Part shown: positions 15,388 to 24,384 of the stretch, piece by piece
How positions within the stretch are numbered: position 1 is the stretch's first letter
Layout: the number at the start of each line of letters is the position of its first letter
DNA from: Candidatus Firestoneibacteriota bacterium
Lineage (GTDB): Bacteria; Oederibacteriota; D2-FULL-39-29
NCBI GenBank assembly: GCA_903891415.1
Contig: CAITEH010000066.1
Location: forward strand, 1-56,284
Length of the DNA stretch: 56,284 bases
Reading direction: 5' to 3'
Position numbers and translations under genes: made by a program
The notes under the pieces: generated by a model
The model's database searches: none
What the model saw: the letters and a program-made list of their open reading frames with translations, nothing else
What the model was told of the DNA's origin: nothing

Positions 15388-17749
15388 AGAGGTTTCTATT
15401 ATACAATAAAATCAATGTTAAAAATACCCCTAAAATAGTTGCCGTGGTTACAGCCACTCCTGTTCTTAATGAATCCGGTCTATATTCAAATAATATTTTA
15501 TGCACCCCCGCCCCGCAAAGAACACCTCTATACATCCCATTTACTTTAAGCAGCCCGGTTTTTTTCCCGTCAACCCTGGCCTGCCAACCCGGGAAATACG
15601 TATCAGTCAGGACGACTATACCGGGATTTGAAAATACCGCACCAATAAGCACTTTGTTTGGATTTGTTTCTTTAATTAAGACTTTTCCGGAAGCAGGATT
15701 ATTTATATCAAATAAACCATCAGAACTCTCTATCACAGTTTCTAAGTGCGGATTAAACTTGGCACTTTCGATGTATTTCGCAGCAGATCTGCTGTCCCCA
15801 AAAACTTTAGTTTTAAAAGCTGGATAGCACCTTGGCAGGCAGCCCGGGTTCTCATAAATATTTATACCGCCATAATCCTTCTTCTTATATAGAAAAGGTG
15901 TCCTAAGCTCTTCTAAAGTAACAACGTATTTAATTGACATCATGTCCAGGAACCTGGCTCTGGTTGTTTTAATAAGCCGGGTATAGTTTTCAGCGTATAT
16001 TTTTGTATTTAATGAGTCATAACTATTGAAATAATTTAGATCATACAGCATATTCTGATTAGGATATATGACCAGCTGCGCTTTGTACATGGCGGCGCTA
16101 TAGGACTCTCCGAATAAAAAGGTAGCTTGCTGATCCTTTAAAAAAAGGAAATTTCTGGAATCCCGCTGGTTGTTCATTAAAAAGGCGGCGGTAGCTAATT
16201 TGCCGGTATAGATCTTTGATGGAAGGACAGGATTAATACAGTAATTATTAATAAATAGATCAGCGTAAACCAATAATAAAAACAGGCTTAAAAATATTTT
16301 TTTTGCGACCTTTTTCCTGATATACAGCAGTAGAAGGACAGAAGCGCAAATAAGCAGCAGACTGCTGTTTATTAATAAACCGAACATAACTTTAAAACGC
16401 CCGATACAATATATTAATTCTGAAATTTCCGCGCCGGGATGAAAAAACCGCAGATCGATATGCAATAATTGTTTTTTAAAAACAAACAGCAATAACAGTC
16501 CTATTAGAATAGCTGCCGTAAAAAAAAGAACAGGGAGCGCGGCTTTTCCCTGCCTTATGTTCTTAGAGTATTTCTCCACAAGCTTATCAAAGGCATAGGC
16601 GGATAAAAGTGAAAATGAAAACACTGCAATAAAAATAAATTTCACCGGAAACCGTATCAGCCCGAAACCCGGGATGTAATTGTAAAATTGCTCGTAAAAC
16701 ATATTATACTTGCCGATCGCTAATAGTACTGACAATAAGGCGGCAAAATATAAAGAAACCAGCAGGCGTTTTTTAAAACCTTTTTCTTTTTTAACGAAAA
16801 ATATTCCCAGAATAAAAAGAACTGCCGGAACGATCCCCGTATAAGCGGATTTTAGCCACATCTGCTCCATGGCATACCAATCCACATTGTTTTTTGTAAT
16901 ATCACCGGCAAACCAGGGAATAACAAACCCCAGTAACTGTTCCGGCGGCAAGGACCAGAGCATATTTAATTGTCTGGTCAGATCTTTGGATTGCATGCCC
17001 CGGTCAGAATATTTTATATATTCAATGAAAGGCAGCAGTTGAAAAGCGGTTAATAACACTGTCAGGGACAGCACTAAAAGCAGTACCAGCCAGGACTTTT
17101 CCTTATCGTAGGACACCAGGGTTAAGAGTAAAAGCAAGGCGCAAGTACCATAACACACTGTTGGTTCTCCGCCTAAAAGCATTATTCCAAGAACTATAGA
17201 GGAAAGTATCAGGTAAAATACTTTTAAAAATATATTCCCCCATTCCAGACGGAGAGTTCGCAGATAAACGAGCACAATTAGAGGCAGCCAGGTTACTGAA
17301 GAAAGTGTAGAAAGAAGATCTACTAAAGAAAGCAAATAACCGGAAAAAGCAAAAATAAGCGCCCCAAGAAAAGCTGAGTATTTTCTTAATTCCAGGTCTA
17401 TACAAAGCAGGTAAACGAACAATCCTGCAAGAAAATAGTGGACCGCAACAAACAAATTTAAACCAAAATTAAAAGGCAGGCAATAATGTATCAGGCTTAA
17501 AGGATATGCCACCTGCGACTGCAGCCCGGCAAAAAACGGAGCTCCGCAGGAACTCAGCGGGTTCCACAGCGGAAAAATACCGGACCGCAGCCATTCGGTG
17601 GCAAATTTCTTGTAAGGATAAAAATACCGGTAGAAATCTCTAAAAGAAAATACATTATCTAAAAATAACGTATCAAAGAAGAACAAAATAGTAAGAAGCC
17701 CGAGTAAAACCGGAAATACTATTTCGCTTTTACTGCTTTTAAGCGGCAT
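15332..17749 (-). CDS. YfhO-type multi-pass membrane glycosyltransferase (copy 2)
   Basis: The 805-residue product has the same architecture as copy 1: first loop SFRD (Asp38) then PLWNPLSSCGAPF and LQSQVAYPL, about 12 membrane spans, and a C-terminal exposed domain with DTYFPGWQARVDG near residue 720 and a final membrane span. A short basic tail (after about 785) overlaps the TPR gene in another frame. It starts 31 bp inside the end of aroK. Two YfhO-type paralogues with one GT2 partner suggest transfer of one lipid-linked sugar to two acceptors, or of two sugars, but this is inference. Confidence 0.82.
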   Translation of the reverse strand: MPLKSSKSEIVFPVLLGLLTILFFFDTLFLDNVFSFRDFYRYFYPYKKFATEWLRSGIFPLWNPLSSCGAPFFAGLQSQVAYPLSLIHYCLPFNFGLNLFVAVHYFLAGLFVYLLCIDLELRKYSAFLGALIFAFSGYLLSLVDLLSTLSSVTWLPLIVLVYLRTLRLEWGNIFLKVFYLILSSIVLGIMLLGGEPTVCYGTCALLLLLTLVSYDKEKSWLVLLLVLSLTVLLTAFQLLPFIEYIKYSDRGMQSKDLTRQLNMLWSLPPEQLLGFVIPWFAGDITKNNVDWYAMEQMWLKSAYTGIVPAVLFILGIFFVKKEKGFKKRLLVSLYFAALLSVLLAIGKYNMFYEQFYNYIPGFGLIRFPVKFIFIAVFSFSLLSAYAFDKLVEKYSKNIRQGKAALPVLFFTAAILIGLLLLFVFKKQLLHIDLRFFHPGAEISELIYCIGRFKVMFGLLINSSLLLICASVLLLLYIRKKVAKKIFLSLFLLLVYADLFINNYCINPVLPSKIYTGKLATAAFLMNNQRDSRNFLFLKDQQATFLFGESYSAAMYKAQLVIYPNQNMLYDLNYFNSYDSLNTKIYAENYTRLIKTTRARFLDMMSIKYVVTLEELRTPFLYKKKDYGGINIYENPGCLPRCYPAFKTKVFGDSRSAAKYIESAKFNPHLETVIESSDGLFDINNPASGKVLIKETNPNKVLIGAVFSNPGIVVLTDTYFPGWQARVDGKKTGLLKVNGMYRGVLCGAGVHKILFEYRPDSLRTGVAVTTATILGVFLTLILLYNRNLYGRETQTGYRKRDKAVIK

Positions 17750-18270
17750 AAGACCTTTTCTGCTGTTGCCTCGGGTGAAAGTCTCGAGGTGTCTATTACA
17801 AAATCAGCATAATTCATGTATAAAGACATTCTTTTGTTAAGAAGTATTTTAATTTTATTGAAAGCTGTTTTTTTTGTTGCGGCCTTGACAAGAGGCCGTG
17901 TCAAGCCTGCTTCGGAAACTCTTTTAAATATGGTTTTTTCATCGGAAACCAAAGCAAATACTTTTCCATGTTTTCTAAGGTTACTCATATTAGCTTTCGA
18001 GGTCACAACACCTCCCCCGGTGGAGATAACCAGGCCTTTATTTCCGGAAAGACCGGCTATTATTTTTTTCTCCAGCTTCCGGAAATATTTTTCCCCTTTA
18101 CTTTCAAATATCTCGTTTATGGTAAGGCCCGCGGCTTGTTCTATCAAATCATCCGTATCAACAAAGAAGCGGCCGGTCTTACCCGCAATAATAATCCCGC
18201 TGGAAGTTTTACCGGTACCCATAAAACCGGTAAGAACAATATTTTCGTTTAATTTAAGCGGTTTGCTCAA
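17719..18270 (-). CDS. aroK: Shikimate kinase
   Basis: AroK phosphorylates shikimate with ATP in aromatic amino acid synthesis. In 183 residues it shows the Walker A motif GFMGTGKTS (15-23), shikimate-binding DTDDLIE (38-44), the STGGGVV Walker-B-like strand (83-89) and the LTRPL lid (about 122-126). It starts with TTG overlapping the aroC stop (TTGA), so expression is coupled to aroC. It also follows the pilus genes, recalling the pilMNOPQ-aroK order of Proteobacteria. Confidence 0.93.
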   Translation of the reverse strand: MSKPLKLNENIVLTGFMGTGKTSSGIIIAGKTGRFFVDTDDLIEQAAGLTINEIFESKGEKYFRKLEKKIIAGLSGNKGLVISTGGGVVTSKANMSNLRKHGKVFALVSDEKTIFKRVSEAGLTRPLVKAATKKTAFNKIKILLNKRMSLYMNYADFVIDTSRLSPEATAEKVLCRLKAVKAK

Positions 18271-19388
18271 GTATTTCTAACCCTTTTGATATAGGCCTTA
18301 TATGAAGAGCTTACATCCATAAGGCAATCACCGCCAAATTTATCCGTAAATGCGTTTGCCAGCTCAAAAGCTACAATTGCCTCCCCTGTTACACAAGCAG
18401 CGGGTACTGCGCAGATATCTGCCCGTTCCACAGCCGCTTTAACCGCTTTCTTTGTGCCAAGATCAACACTTTTTAGAGGCGAAGAGATCGTTGCAATCGG
18501 CTTCATTGCAGCCCTGATGATTAAGGTTTCTCCATTACTCATGCCGCCTTCAATACCTCCGCAATTATTTGTCTTTCTATAGAACCTTTTTTTTCCGTAA
18601 AATATCTCATCATGTACCCTGGAACCGAATCTTTTTGCAGCTTCAAAACCCAGACCTATTTCCACTCCTTTTATCGCCTGTAACCCCATTAAACCGCAAG
18701 CCAGCCTGGCATCCAGGCGCGAAGACCAGGAAACATAGCTTCCCAGCCCCGGGGGAACATTTATGGCTTTTAATTCAAAAACTCCACCGACAGAGTCGCC
18801 GTTTCTTTTGGCCCGTTCTATCTCTTTTATCATGGCATTTTCTGCTTTTTTGTCAGCAGTCATCAGCAGGGACCGATTTATAGCAGCCCTTTGGTTCAGC
18901 TTTGAGGGAACCGCAGTAATGCCTGCCACTTCCGTGACATAACCGAATATTTCCAGGCCAAATTCCTTAAGCAGTTTCCTGCAGACCGCGCCTGCAGCTA
19001 CCCTGGCGGCAGTTTCTCTTGCACTGGCTCTTTCCAGAACATCCCTTATATCTTTTAACCCGTATTTTAAGACACCCGCCAGGTCCGCGTGTCCGGGACG
19101 CGGCATAGTGATAGGGGGAAGCTTGCGATCTTTCCAGTTTACCCAGTCCTTATTGTTTATTATCAGGGTGATAGGAGCTCCTGTGGTTTTACCCGTTCTT
19201 ACACCGCTTACTATTTCGGCTGTATCTTTTTCTATGCTCATTCTGCCGCCGCGGCCATAACCCTGTTGACGCCTGAACAACTCCTGATCAATATGCTCAA
19301 CTGAAAGAGTTAAGCCGGCAGGTATGCCTTCAAGCACAGTTATCAGGCATTTTCCATGCGACTCACCGCTGGTTACAAATTTTATCAT
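18267..19388 (-). CDS. aroC: Chorismate synthase
   Basis: AroC forms chorismate from EPSP with reduced FMN. The 373-residue product begins FVTSGESHGKCL and carries RRQQGYGRGGRM, the SARETAARVAAGA helix, and the NCGGIEGGMSNGE segment, all signatures of the family. The start at 19388 is chosen over an ATG 18 nt upstream because GGAG is 7 nt before it and family members start directly with the flavin-binding segment. A 12-bp hairpin lies between pilQ and this start. Confidence 0.96.
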   Translation of the reverse strand: MIKFVTSGESHGKCLITVLEGIPAGLTLSVEHIDQELFRRQQGYGRGGRMSIEKDTAEIVSGVRTGKTTGAPITLIINNKDWVNWKDRKLPPITMPRPGHADLAGVLKYGLKDIRDVLERASARETAARVAAGAVCRKLLKEFGLEIFGYVTEVAGITAVPSKLNQRAAINRSLLMTADKKAENAMIKEIERAKRNGDSVGGVFELKAINVPPGLGSYVSWSSRLDARLACGLMGLQAIKGVEIGLGFEAAKRFGSRVHDEIFYGKKRFYRKTNNCGGIEGGMSNGETLIIRAAMKPIATISSPLKSVDLGTKKAVKAAVERADICAVPAACVTGEAIVAFELANAFTDKFGGDCLMDVSSSYKAYIKRVRNT

Positions 19389-19403
19389 TTTCGCTCCAAA
19401 TAG

Positions 19404-19434
19404 CAATGCGGGTGCAAGTTACGCACCCGCATTG
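19404..19434. terminator. Perfect 12-bp hairpin between pilQ and aroC
   Basis: CAATGCGGGTGC and its exact reverse complement flank a 7-nt loop. The U-rich tract lies 3' on the plus strand (after 19434), so in minus-strand transcripts the hairpin is preceded by A-rich RNA and followed by the aroC ribosome site. It looks like an intrinsic terminator facing antisense transcription. It could also act as a processing or stability element separating pilQ from aroCK. Confidence 0.5.
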
Positions 19435-19458
19435 TTAATTTTTATTTTTAATAATATT

Positions 19459-21177
19459 TTATTTGATTATATGCGGGGTCATAAATACTACCAGATCCCT
19501 TTTTGTTTTTGTAACAGTTTTATTTTGAAATAATAGCGGGCCAATTAACGGAATATCTCCAAAAAGAGGCACCTTATTAACTGTAACAACTTCATCTTCC
19601 CTTATTAAACCTCCGATCACAAAAGTATCCCCGTCTTTGATCATTACCTGCGTGTTTGCGGTCCGTGAATCAATAATAGGCGGAGGACCCGCAGAAACCA
19701 CCGAACTTACTGTCGGAAGAACCTGCAAAGTAATATATTCGTCGTTGTTAACCTGGGGGGTCACCTGGAGTGTAACACCTGCATTAACCGAAGCATAAGT
19801 GGTTACACCGGTTTGAGCATTAAACCCGCTCACATAAGAATAGGCCTGAGTGATGTCAATAGTAGCCATTTTGTTGTCAAGCGTTGTGATCCTTGGATTT
19901 GCAAGTAAATTTGCGTCATTAGTCGCAATTAAAGCATCAAGTGAAACCCAGAATGAAGTAGCACCTGCAATACCAAACTGGAACTGTCCGGCTTTCGCAT
20001 TACTTGTATCCGGAGGAGAAACGCTCATTTTTGTCTGTGTTGTATTAGCCGTTCCCGGATAAATATCTGTCATTAACCCGCTGCCCTGTCCGGTAGTGCT
20101 TCCGGTCTCAACATCCCATCTTATTCCAAGCTTATCTTCAACATCAACCTTTAAATCAATAAGCTTGGCTTCTATGTTAACCTGCGGTGTCTTTGTATCG
20201 AGGCTGGAAATAAGCGTGGCAAAAGTGTCCATCTTACTTGTAATGTCAGTAATAATAATAGTATTTGTCCTGGGATCAGACTGGATCTTACCGTTTCCGG
20301 ATAAAAACGGAGAAATTGAAGTTTGTAGATCTGCTGCTTTTGCAAATCTTATGGAGAAATACCGTGTCTCTACTAACGCACTTTCTTCCTCTGCTTTTAG
20401 TTCTGCAGGAGTCGCGACTCTCAGTATATTGCCGTCAGCTTTATAAGAAAATCCATTCTGTTTCAAAACAAGATCAAGTATCTTTCTCAGGCTTACGCTT
20501 TTCAATTGAATAGAGGGTATTGTACCGGCAACACTTCTGCTGGTAACAAGATTAAACCCTGCTTCAGCCAAAATGGTATTTAAGAATGTTGTTAAGTCGG
20601 CGTTAGTAAGGGAGACATAAGGAACTATCTGATCAAGGTCCCCTTTTCTCATTGTTCCTTTTTGAAGTGCAAACTGATCTGTCTTATCAAGCTCTTCGGA
20701 AGAGGCCACCATTTCACCTATTTTCTTGGTTGATTCCTGAAGTGACACCGGTTTTGGTTTATTTTGAACTTCAACTTTTTTGGCCCTGGTTAAAGCGATC
20801 ACAATTTTAGTAGCATGAATCTCTTTAAAGAAATCGCACTTTTCGGAAGTTTTAATAATTATTCTTGTTATTTTTTGAGGAGCCGCCTGATATTGAGAGA
20901 TACTATATGAGGTAACTATTGACTTAGTTACCTTTTTTTCCGCAGCATTGCCTGCAGTTACAGCCGGCAGCAAATCAATTGTAACCTGATTTTTTTCTAC
21001 TGTTATCTTGGGATCCTTGACCAGCTCATTACCTTCCTTTAAGGGGATCGTGAGTATGGCCGCGTCAGCCGAGGCATCTATAGCTAAATCGCCGATCACT
21101 GCATTTATGGGCTTTGTTGCCTGAGCGAAGGAAAACGCGCATAACATGACGGTAAGAAGAACCGCAATTTTTTTCAT
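19459..21177 (-). CDS. pilQ: Type IV pilus secretin PilQ
   Basis: The 572-residue precursor has a signal peptide (about 1-20), an AMIN-like beta domain (about 22-130), an STN/N0 domain (about 185-255, LTTFLNTILAEAGFNLV), an N1 secretin-N repeat (about 265-335) and the secretin barrel to the C-terminus, ending RDLVVFMTPHIIK. The VPLFGDIPLIGPLLF motif of the gate region is clear. It forms the outer-membrane pore through which the pilus exits, evidence for two membranes. It ends the pilM-N-O-Q run; no separate pilP gene occurs before it. Confidence 0.95.
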   Translation of the reverse strand: MKKIAVLLTVMLCAFSFAQATKPINAVIGDLAIDASADAAILTIPLKEGNELVKDPKITVEKNQVTIDLLPAVTAGNAAEKKVTKSIVTSYSISQYQAAPQKITRIIIKTSEKCDFFKEIHATKIVIALTRAKKVEVQNKPKPVSLQESTKKIGEMVASSEELDKTDQFALQKGTMRKGDLDQIVPYVSLTNADLTTFLNTILAEAGFNLVTSRSVAGTIPSIQLKSVSLRKILDLVLKQNGFSYKADGNILRVATPAELKAEEESALVETRYFSIRFAKAADLQTSISPFLSGNGKIQSDPRTNTIIITDITSKMDTFATLISSLDTKTPQVNIEAKLIDLKVDVEDKLGIRWDVETGSTTGQGSGLMTDIYPGTANTTQTKMSVSPPDTSNAKAGQFQFGIAGATSFWVSLDALIATNDANLLANPRITTLDNKMATIDITQAYSYVSGFNAQTGVTTYASVNAGVTLQVTPQVNNDEYITLQVLPTVSSVVSAGPPPIIDSRTANTQVMIKDGDTFVIGGLIREDEVVTVNKVPLFGDIPLIGPLLFQNKTVTKTKRDLVVFMTPHIIK

Positions 21178-21213
21178 CTATTAGCTCCTTTAATTGTAGC
21201 TTCCGCTACTAAA

Positions 21214-22146
21214 TTACTTTGGTATTTCAAAAGAAACCTCTTTAGGCCCTGTTTCTACATTGTTTATATACGCAAGTTTAACCCTATTTTCACTTACTCT
21301 GCCTTCAATACCTTTTATCAATTGATTATCTTTGGTATATAATTTTCTTTCTATCAGTAAATATGCATTCTTTAGATCGTCCTCAAAAACAAATATCGCG
21401 GTCTTGCCCAAAGCCATAACTCCGGTAAGTTTTAAAGTTGATATATTGATATTTTCTGCTACTATCTTGGAGTTGTTGATATTTATTGAAATAAACGGAT
21501 CCCGTTTAGCCCCAAAGTAGCGATATAAGGGGTAAATAGCTCTCTCCTCAAGGTCATCCTCTTTAGAGTAATGCCCCTGAATGGCAACCACCTGCGTAGA
21601 AACATAGGCTCTCATATTTACCAGGAGATTAACAGAACCTTTTGAAGCATTAGTGGACCCGGCGGTTCCGGTGGAAGAAAACTGAACATCGTAGCAGTTA
21701 ATTAACCTTATAGAATAGCCTAATTTATTAATAAACTTTCCAAGATCATGATAATTACCGACCATACTAATATTAATAGGAACTTCGTTATAAAAACTTT
21801 TTCCCGGAACGGCCTTTAACGGAGTAAATGATTGAATGGTTACATTGTATTCAGCAGCGGCCCGGCTTATCTCTTTTATGTATTCCGGTTGATTTTCCAG
21901 GTTAGGTAACCGCCTGATAGTAAACAGAAGATCAAGTTCCGCTTTCCGCGCGTCTTTTTTTAACTTATCAAATTCTTTAGCCCGGGCTTCTGCTTCTTTC
22001 AAATCCGCTTTTTTCTTTTCCAGGGTAACTTTAAGGTCCCCCAGCTTTTTTGTAGCAGGCATATACAACTCAAAAATATAGCCATATAAAGCAGCACCGG
22101 CAACAACCGCTATTAGAACATATTTTTGTATCTGTTCTTTAGACAC
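21214..22146 (-). CDS. pilO: PilO fused to a PilP-like domain
   Basis: The first 185 residues are PilO: a short cytoplasmic start, membrane span (about 8-25), coiled coil (32-75) and a ferredoxin-like periplasmic domain (about 85-185, with NISMVGNYHDLGKFIN). The protein is 310 residues, about 100 longer than usual. The extra part (about 205-310) reads like PilP: a linker with KRDPF (214-218), LKLTGVMALGKTAIFVF, and a KGIEGRVSENRVKL ending. PilP links PilNO to the PilQ pore, and no separate pilP is present, which supports a fusion. Start is GTG after a purine-rich site. Confidence 0.8.
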   Translation of the reverse strand: MSKEQIQKYVLIAVVAGAALYGYIFELYMPATKKLGDLKVTLEKKKADLKEAEARAKEFDKLKKDARKAELDLLFTIRRLPNLENQPEYIKEISRAAAEYNVTIQSFTPLKAVPGKSFYNEVPINISMVGNYHDLGKFINKLGYSIRLINCYDVQFSSTGTAGSTNASKGSVNLLVNMRAYVSTQVVAIQGHYSKEDDLEERAIYPLYRYFGAKRDPFISININNSKIVAENINISTLKLTGVMALGKTAIFVFEDDLKNAYLLIERKLYTKDNQLIKGIEGRVSENRVKLAYINNVETGPKEVSFEIPK

Positions 22147-22159
22147 TCTTTTGCCCCCT

Positions 22160-23266
22160 CTACTTTGCCGCTTCTTTTACTCTGAAACTATTGAAGATAA
22201 TGCCAAATTCATCCCTGTTTTCATTAAAGGATTCGTCGACATCGCTGCATGTGATCACGAATACTTTGCTGCCGGTAACGTAGAATATCTGCCGCTGCCT
22301 GAGCGTCAAGTTCTTATTTTTCTCATTTTTTGTTTTAGTTAACCAGCTGAATTCAAGATCGTAGACTTTTTCTCCGTTTATAGTGAATTCCTTTTCGCTG
22401 ATCTTTTGATAACCGGGCCAACCGGAGTATTTTTTCTGATTTAAGATCTGAACTTGCTTCGGAGTCATTTTATCTCCGGGCAATTTTTCTACTGACAGCG
22501 TAACAATGGGAGTAAATTTTGCTTTAATATCCCTCTTTTCCTTTATCATCAATAGCAGGACATTTGAAGTCAGGCCTTTATCATTGATCTTCCAACCGTC
22601 AGGAGCAGAGATGCTGCAACCATACTCTATATTTATGTAATTATTCCCATAAGTACCGGTGGAGCCAACATCGCCGATACTCATCTGCCGGGGAGGCTTT
22701 ATTTTGGCTTCCTCTATGGTCTGGAAAGATATAGTGAAAGTATAGGACATCCTGCCGTTTATGGCGGCCTCGGACATGCTCACAAGAAAAGCATTCTTAA
22801 AAAAACCTGTCGGTTCATTCAGATTGGAAACGAAATCAGCCACAGATTCTTTAAAAAGCCCCACTCCTGTGACCGTGAATGTTTTGAAACCTCCGGCATC
22901 AGATTTGTTATTAAGAGCATTTAACCAGACATTTGCCGGGACGGTTTTATTGAAATTGTCCAGAATAAGAGGCCAAAGGACCTGCCGGTCTTTTAGATCG
23001 GTTATTACGCCTAAATACTCATCCACCTGGGCTTTTGTTTTTTTTATGTTATCTATTTCATTGAGAGTCTTAATAAACTCTTGCTGTCTGGTTTCAACCA
23101 CTTTTATCTCATTGTTTAAGGTTGTAAGCTCGGTAAGCACAACAGCATAAAGACCGACCATAACCGCAACCACGACAATAACCCCGATTACCGCAAAGGC
23201 TATTATCCGTTTTAGGCGCTTCGCTTTGTAGTAACTTTCCGGAAGTAAATTTATCCCTATCAGCAT
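22160..23266 (-). CDS. pilN: PilN with an extra C-terminal PsbP/DcrB-like domain
   Basis: The N-terminal half is PilN: LIGINLLPESYYK (2-14, the segment that docks in PilM), a membrane span (about 21-45), a coiled coil and a periplasmic ferredoxin-like domain (about 95-185). The protein is 368 residues, nearly double the usual length. After a linker (186-208) comes a domain with ISAPDGWKI, a YQKISEKEFTINGEKVYDLEF strand pair and a final IIFNSFRVKEA helix. This resembles the PsbP/Mog1/DcrB fold. I know no standard PilN with this addition; the domain call is by eye. Frame is continuous, so a sequencing fusion is unlikely. Confidence 0.8.
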   Translation of the reverse strand: MLIGINLLPESYYKAKRLKRIIAFAVIGVIVVVAVMVGLYAVVLTELTTLNNEIKVVETRQQEFIKTLNEIDNIKKTKAQVDEYLGVITDLKDRQVLWPLILDNFNKTVPANVWLNALNNKSDAGGFKTFTVTGVGLFKESVADFVSNLNEPTGFFKNAFLVSMSEAAINGRMSYTFTISFQTIEEAKIKPPRQMSIGDVGSTGTYGNNYINIEYGCSISAPDGWKINDKGLTSNVLLLMIKEKRDIKAKFTPIVTLSVEKLPGDKMTPKQVQILNQKKYSGWPGYQKISEKEFTINGEKVYDLEFSWLTKTKNEKNKNLTLRQRQIFYVTGSKVFVITCSDVDESFNENRDEFGIIFNSFRVKEAAK

Positions 23267-23287
23267 TTTCCCTCTATAATTCTTGGT

Positions 23288-24376
23288 CTACTTGATATTT
23301 CTAAGAGCCAATCCTACCGCAACCGGCAGGACAACTCCAAATTGTTTTACTTTTTCGTCAAAATCCGCCAGATTTTCTATTTCAATTTTGTTGAAAGGAT
23401 TTAAAATCTCAACCGGCAGATTCAATCTTTCAGAAATAAACTTTTCAATATTCTGTAATTTTGCGGTACCACCGCACATATATGCTTTTGTAATAGACTT
23501 TTTCTTTCCGGAAGATTCGTAAAAATCAAAGGCCCTACGGATCTCCATAACCAATTTACCCATAGTAGTAGAAATAGAACTATATATCCGGACGCTTTTA
23601 TCTTCCTTGCTGGGAATTCTTGTTAAAACCACATTTTCTGATTCAATTATTATGCTGCCCTGCTCAAGTTTAAGCTTTTCAGCCTCTGCAAAACCAAGAT
23701 TAAACTCCTTGGAAATATCCCTGGTCAAATTTATTCCCCCGATAGGAATATCTCTTGAAAACCGGGTTATCCCGTCTTCGACGATATTAAGATTGGTAAA
23801 CTTTCCGCCAATATTGATTATTGCAGAAGTTTCACCTTCCTTTCTGTCATAATTGCACTCCAAAGCGTTATGCAGCGCCATGCTGTCCGTATCAATAAGC
23901 CCTATATTTAAACCCGCGCCCTGCAATAACTGGATATATTGATTAACGATCTCTTCTTTAATTGCAACCAGTAATACCTCAATTTTTTTCTGGCCTTCTT
24001 CGGAAATCTCTCCAAGAATACAAAAATCCAAGACCACCTGTTCCATAGAAAATGGAATATATTGCTCCGCTTCAAACCTTATTACGCCCTTTAATTCCTC
24101 TTTGGTCATATATGGGAGCTTGATATAACGGACTATTATCTGGTCTCCTGAAAGAGAAATAGCCACATCTTTTGATTTAAGCCCCGCCGAAACAACAAGC
24201 TGCTTTATTACTCCTTGAATGATCGAGTTTCTCTGCGCCGGTTCAAGGGTCTCAATAGGCTCTTCTGCAAGGTCGGACACTGCAAAATTTACCAGAATAT
24301 ACTTCCCCGCACGCTCTTTAAGCAAGACCGCCTTCGCCGAGTAATTACCTATGTCCAATCCTATCACATGCGCCAT
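23288..24376 (-). CDS. pilM: Type IV pilus assembly ATP-binding protein PilM
   Basis: PilM is an actin/FtsA-like cytoplasmic protein that binds the N-terminus of PilN and couples the inner-membrane platform to the pilus motor. The 362-residue product has phosphate-binding loops GLDIGNYSAKAV near the N-terminus, INIGGKFTNLNIV in the middle and MCGGTAKLQNIE near 300, plus the 1C subdomain unique to PilM. Length is typical. It follows pilD by 8 bp. Confidence 0.94.
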   Translation of the reverse strand: MAHVIGLDIGNYSAKAVLLKERAGKYILVNFAVSDLAEEPIETLEPAQRNSIIQGVIKQLVVSAGLKSKDVAISLSGDQIIVRYIKLPYMTKEELKGVIRFEAEQYIPFSMEQVVLDFCILGEISEEGQKKIEVLLVAIKEEIVNQYIQLLQGAGLNIGLIDTDSMALHNALECNYDRKEGETSAIINIGGKFTNLNIVEDGITRFSRDIPIGGINLTRDISKEFNLGFAEAEKLKLEQGSIIIESENVVLTRIPSKEDKSVRIYSSISTTMGKLVMEIRRAFDFYESSGKKKSITKAYMCGGTAKLQNIEKFISERLNLPVEILNPFNKIEIENLADFDEKVKQFGVVLPVAVGLALRNIK

Positions 24377-24384
24377 TTTTTCCT

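Noticed and set aside
21214-22146. Separate pilP gene
   Set aside because: The PilP-like part is in frame with PilO without an internal stop or ribosome site.
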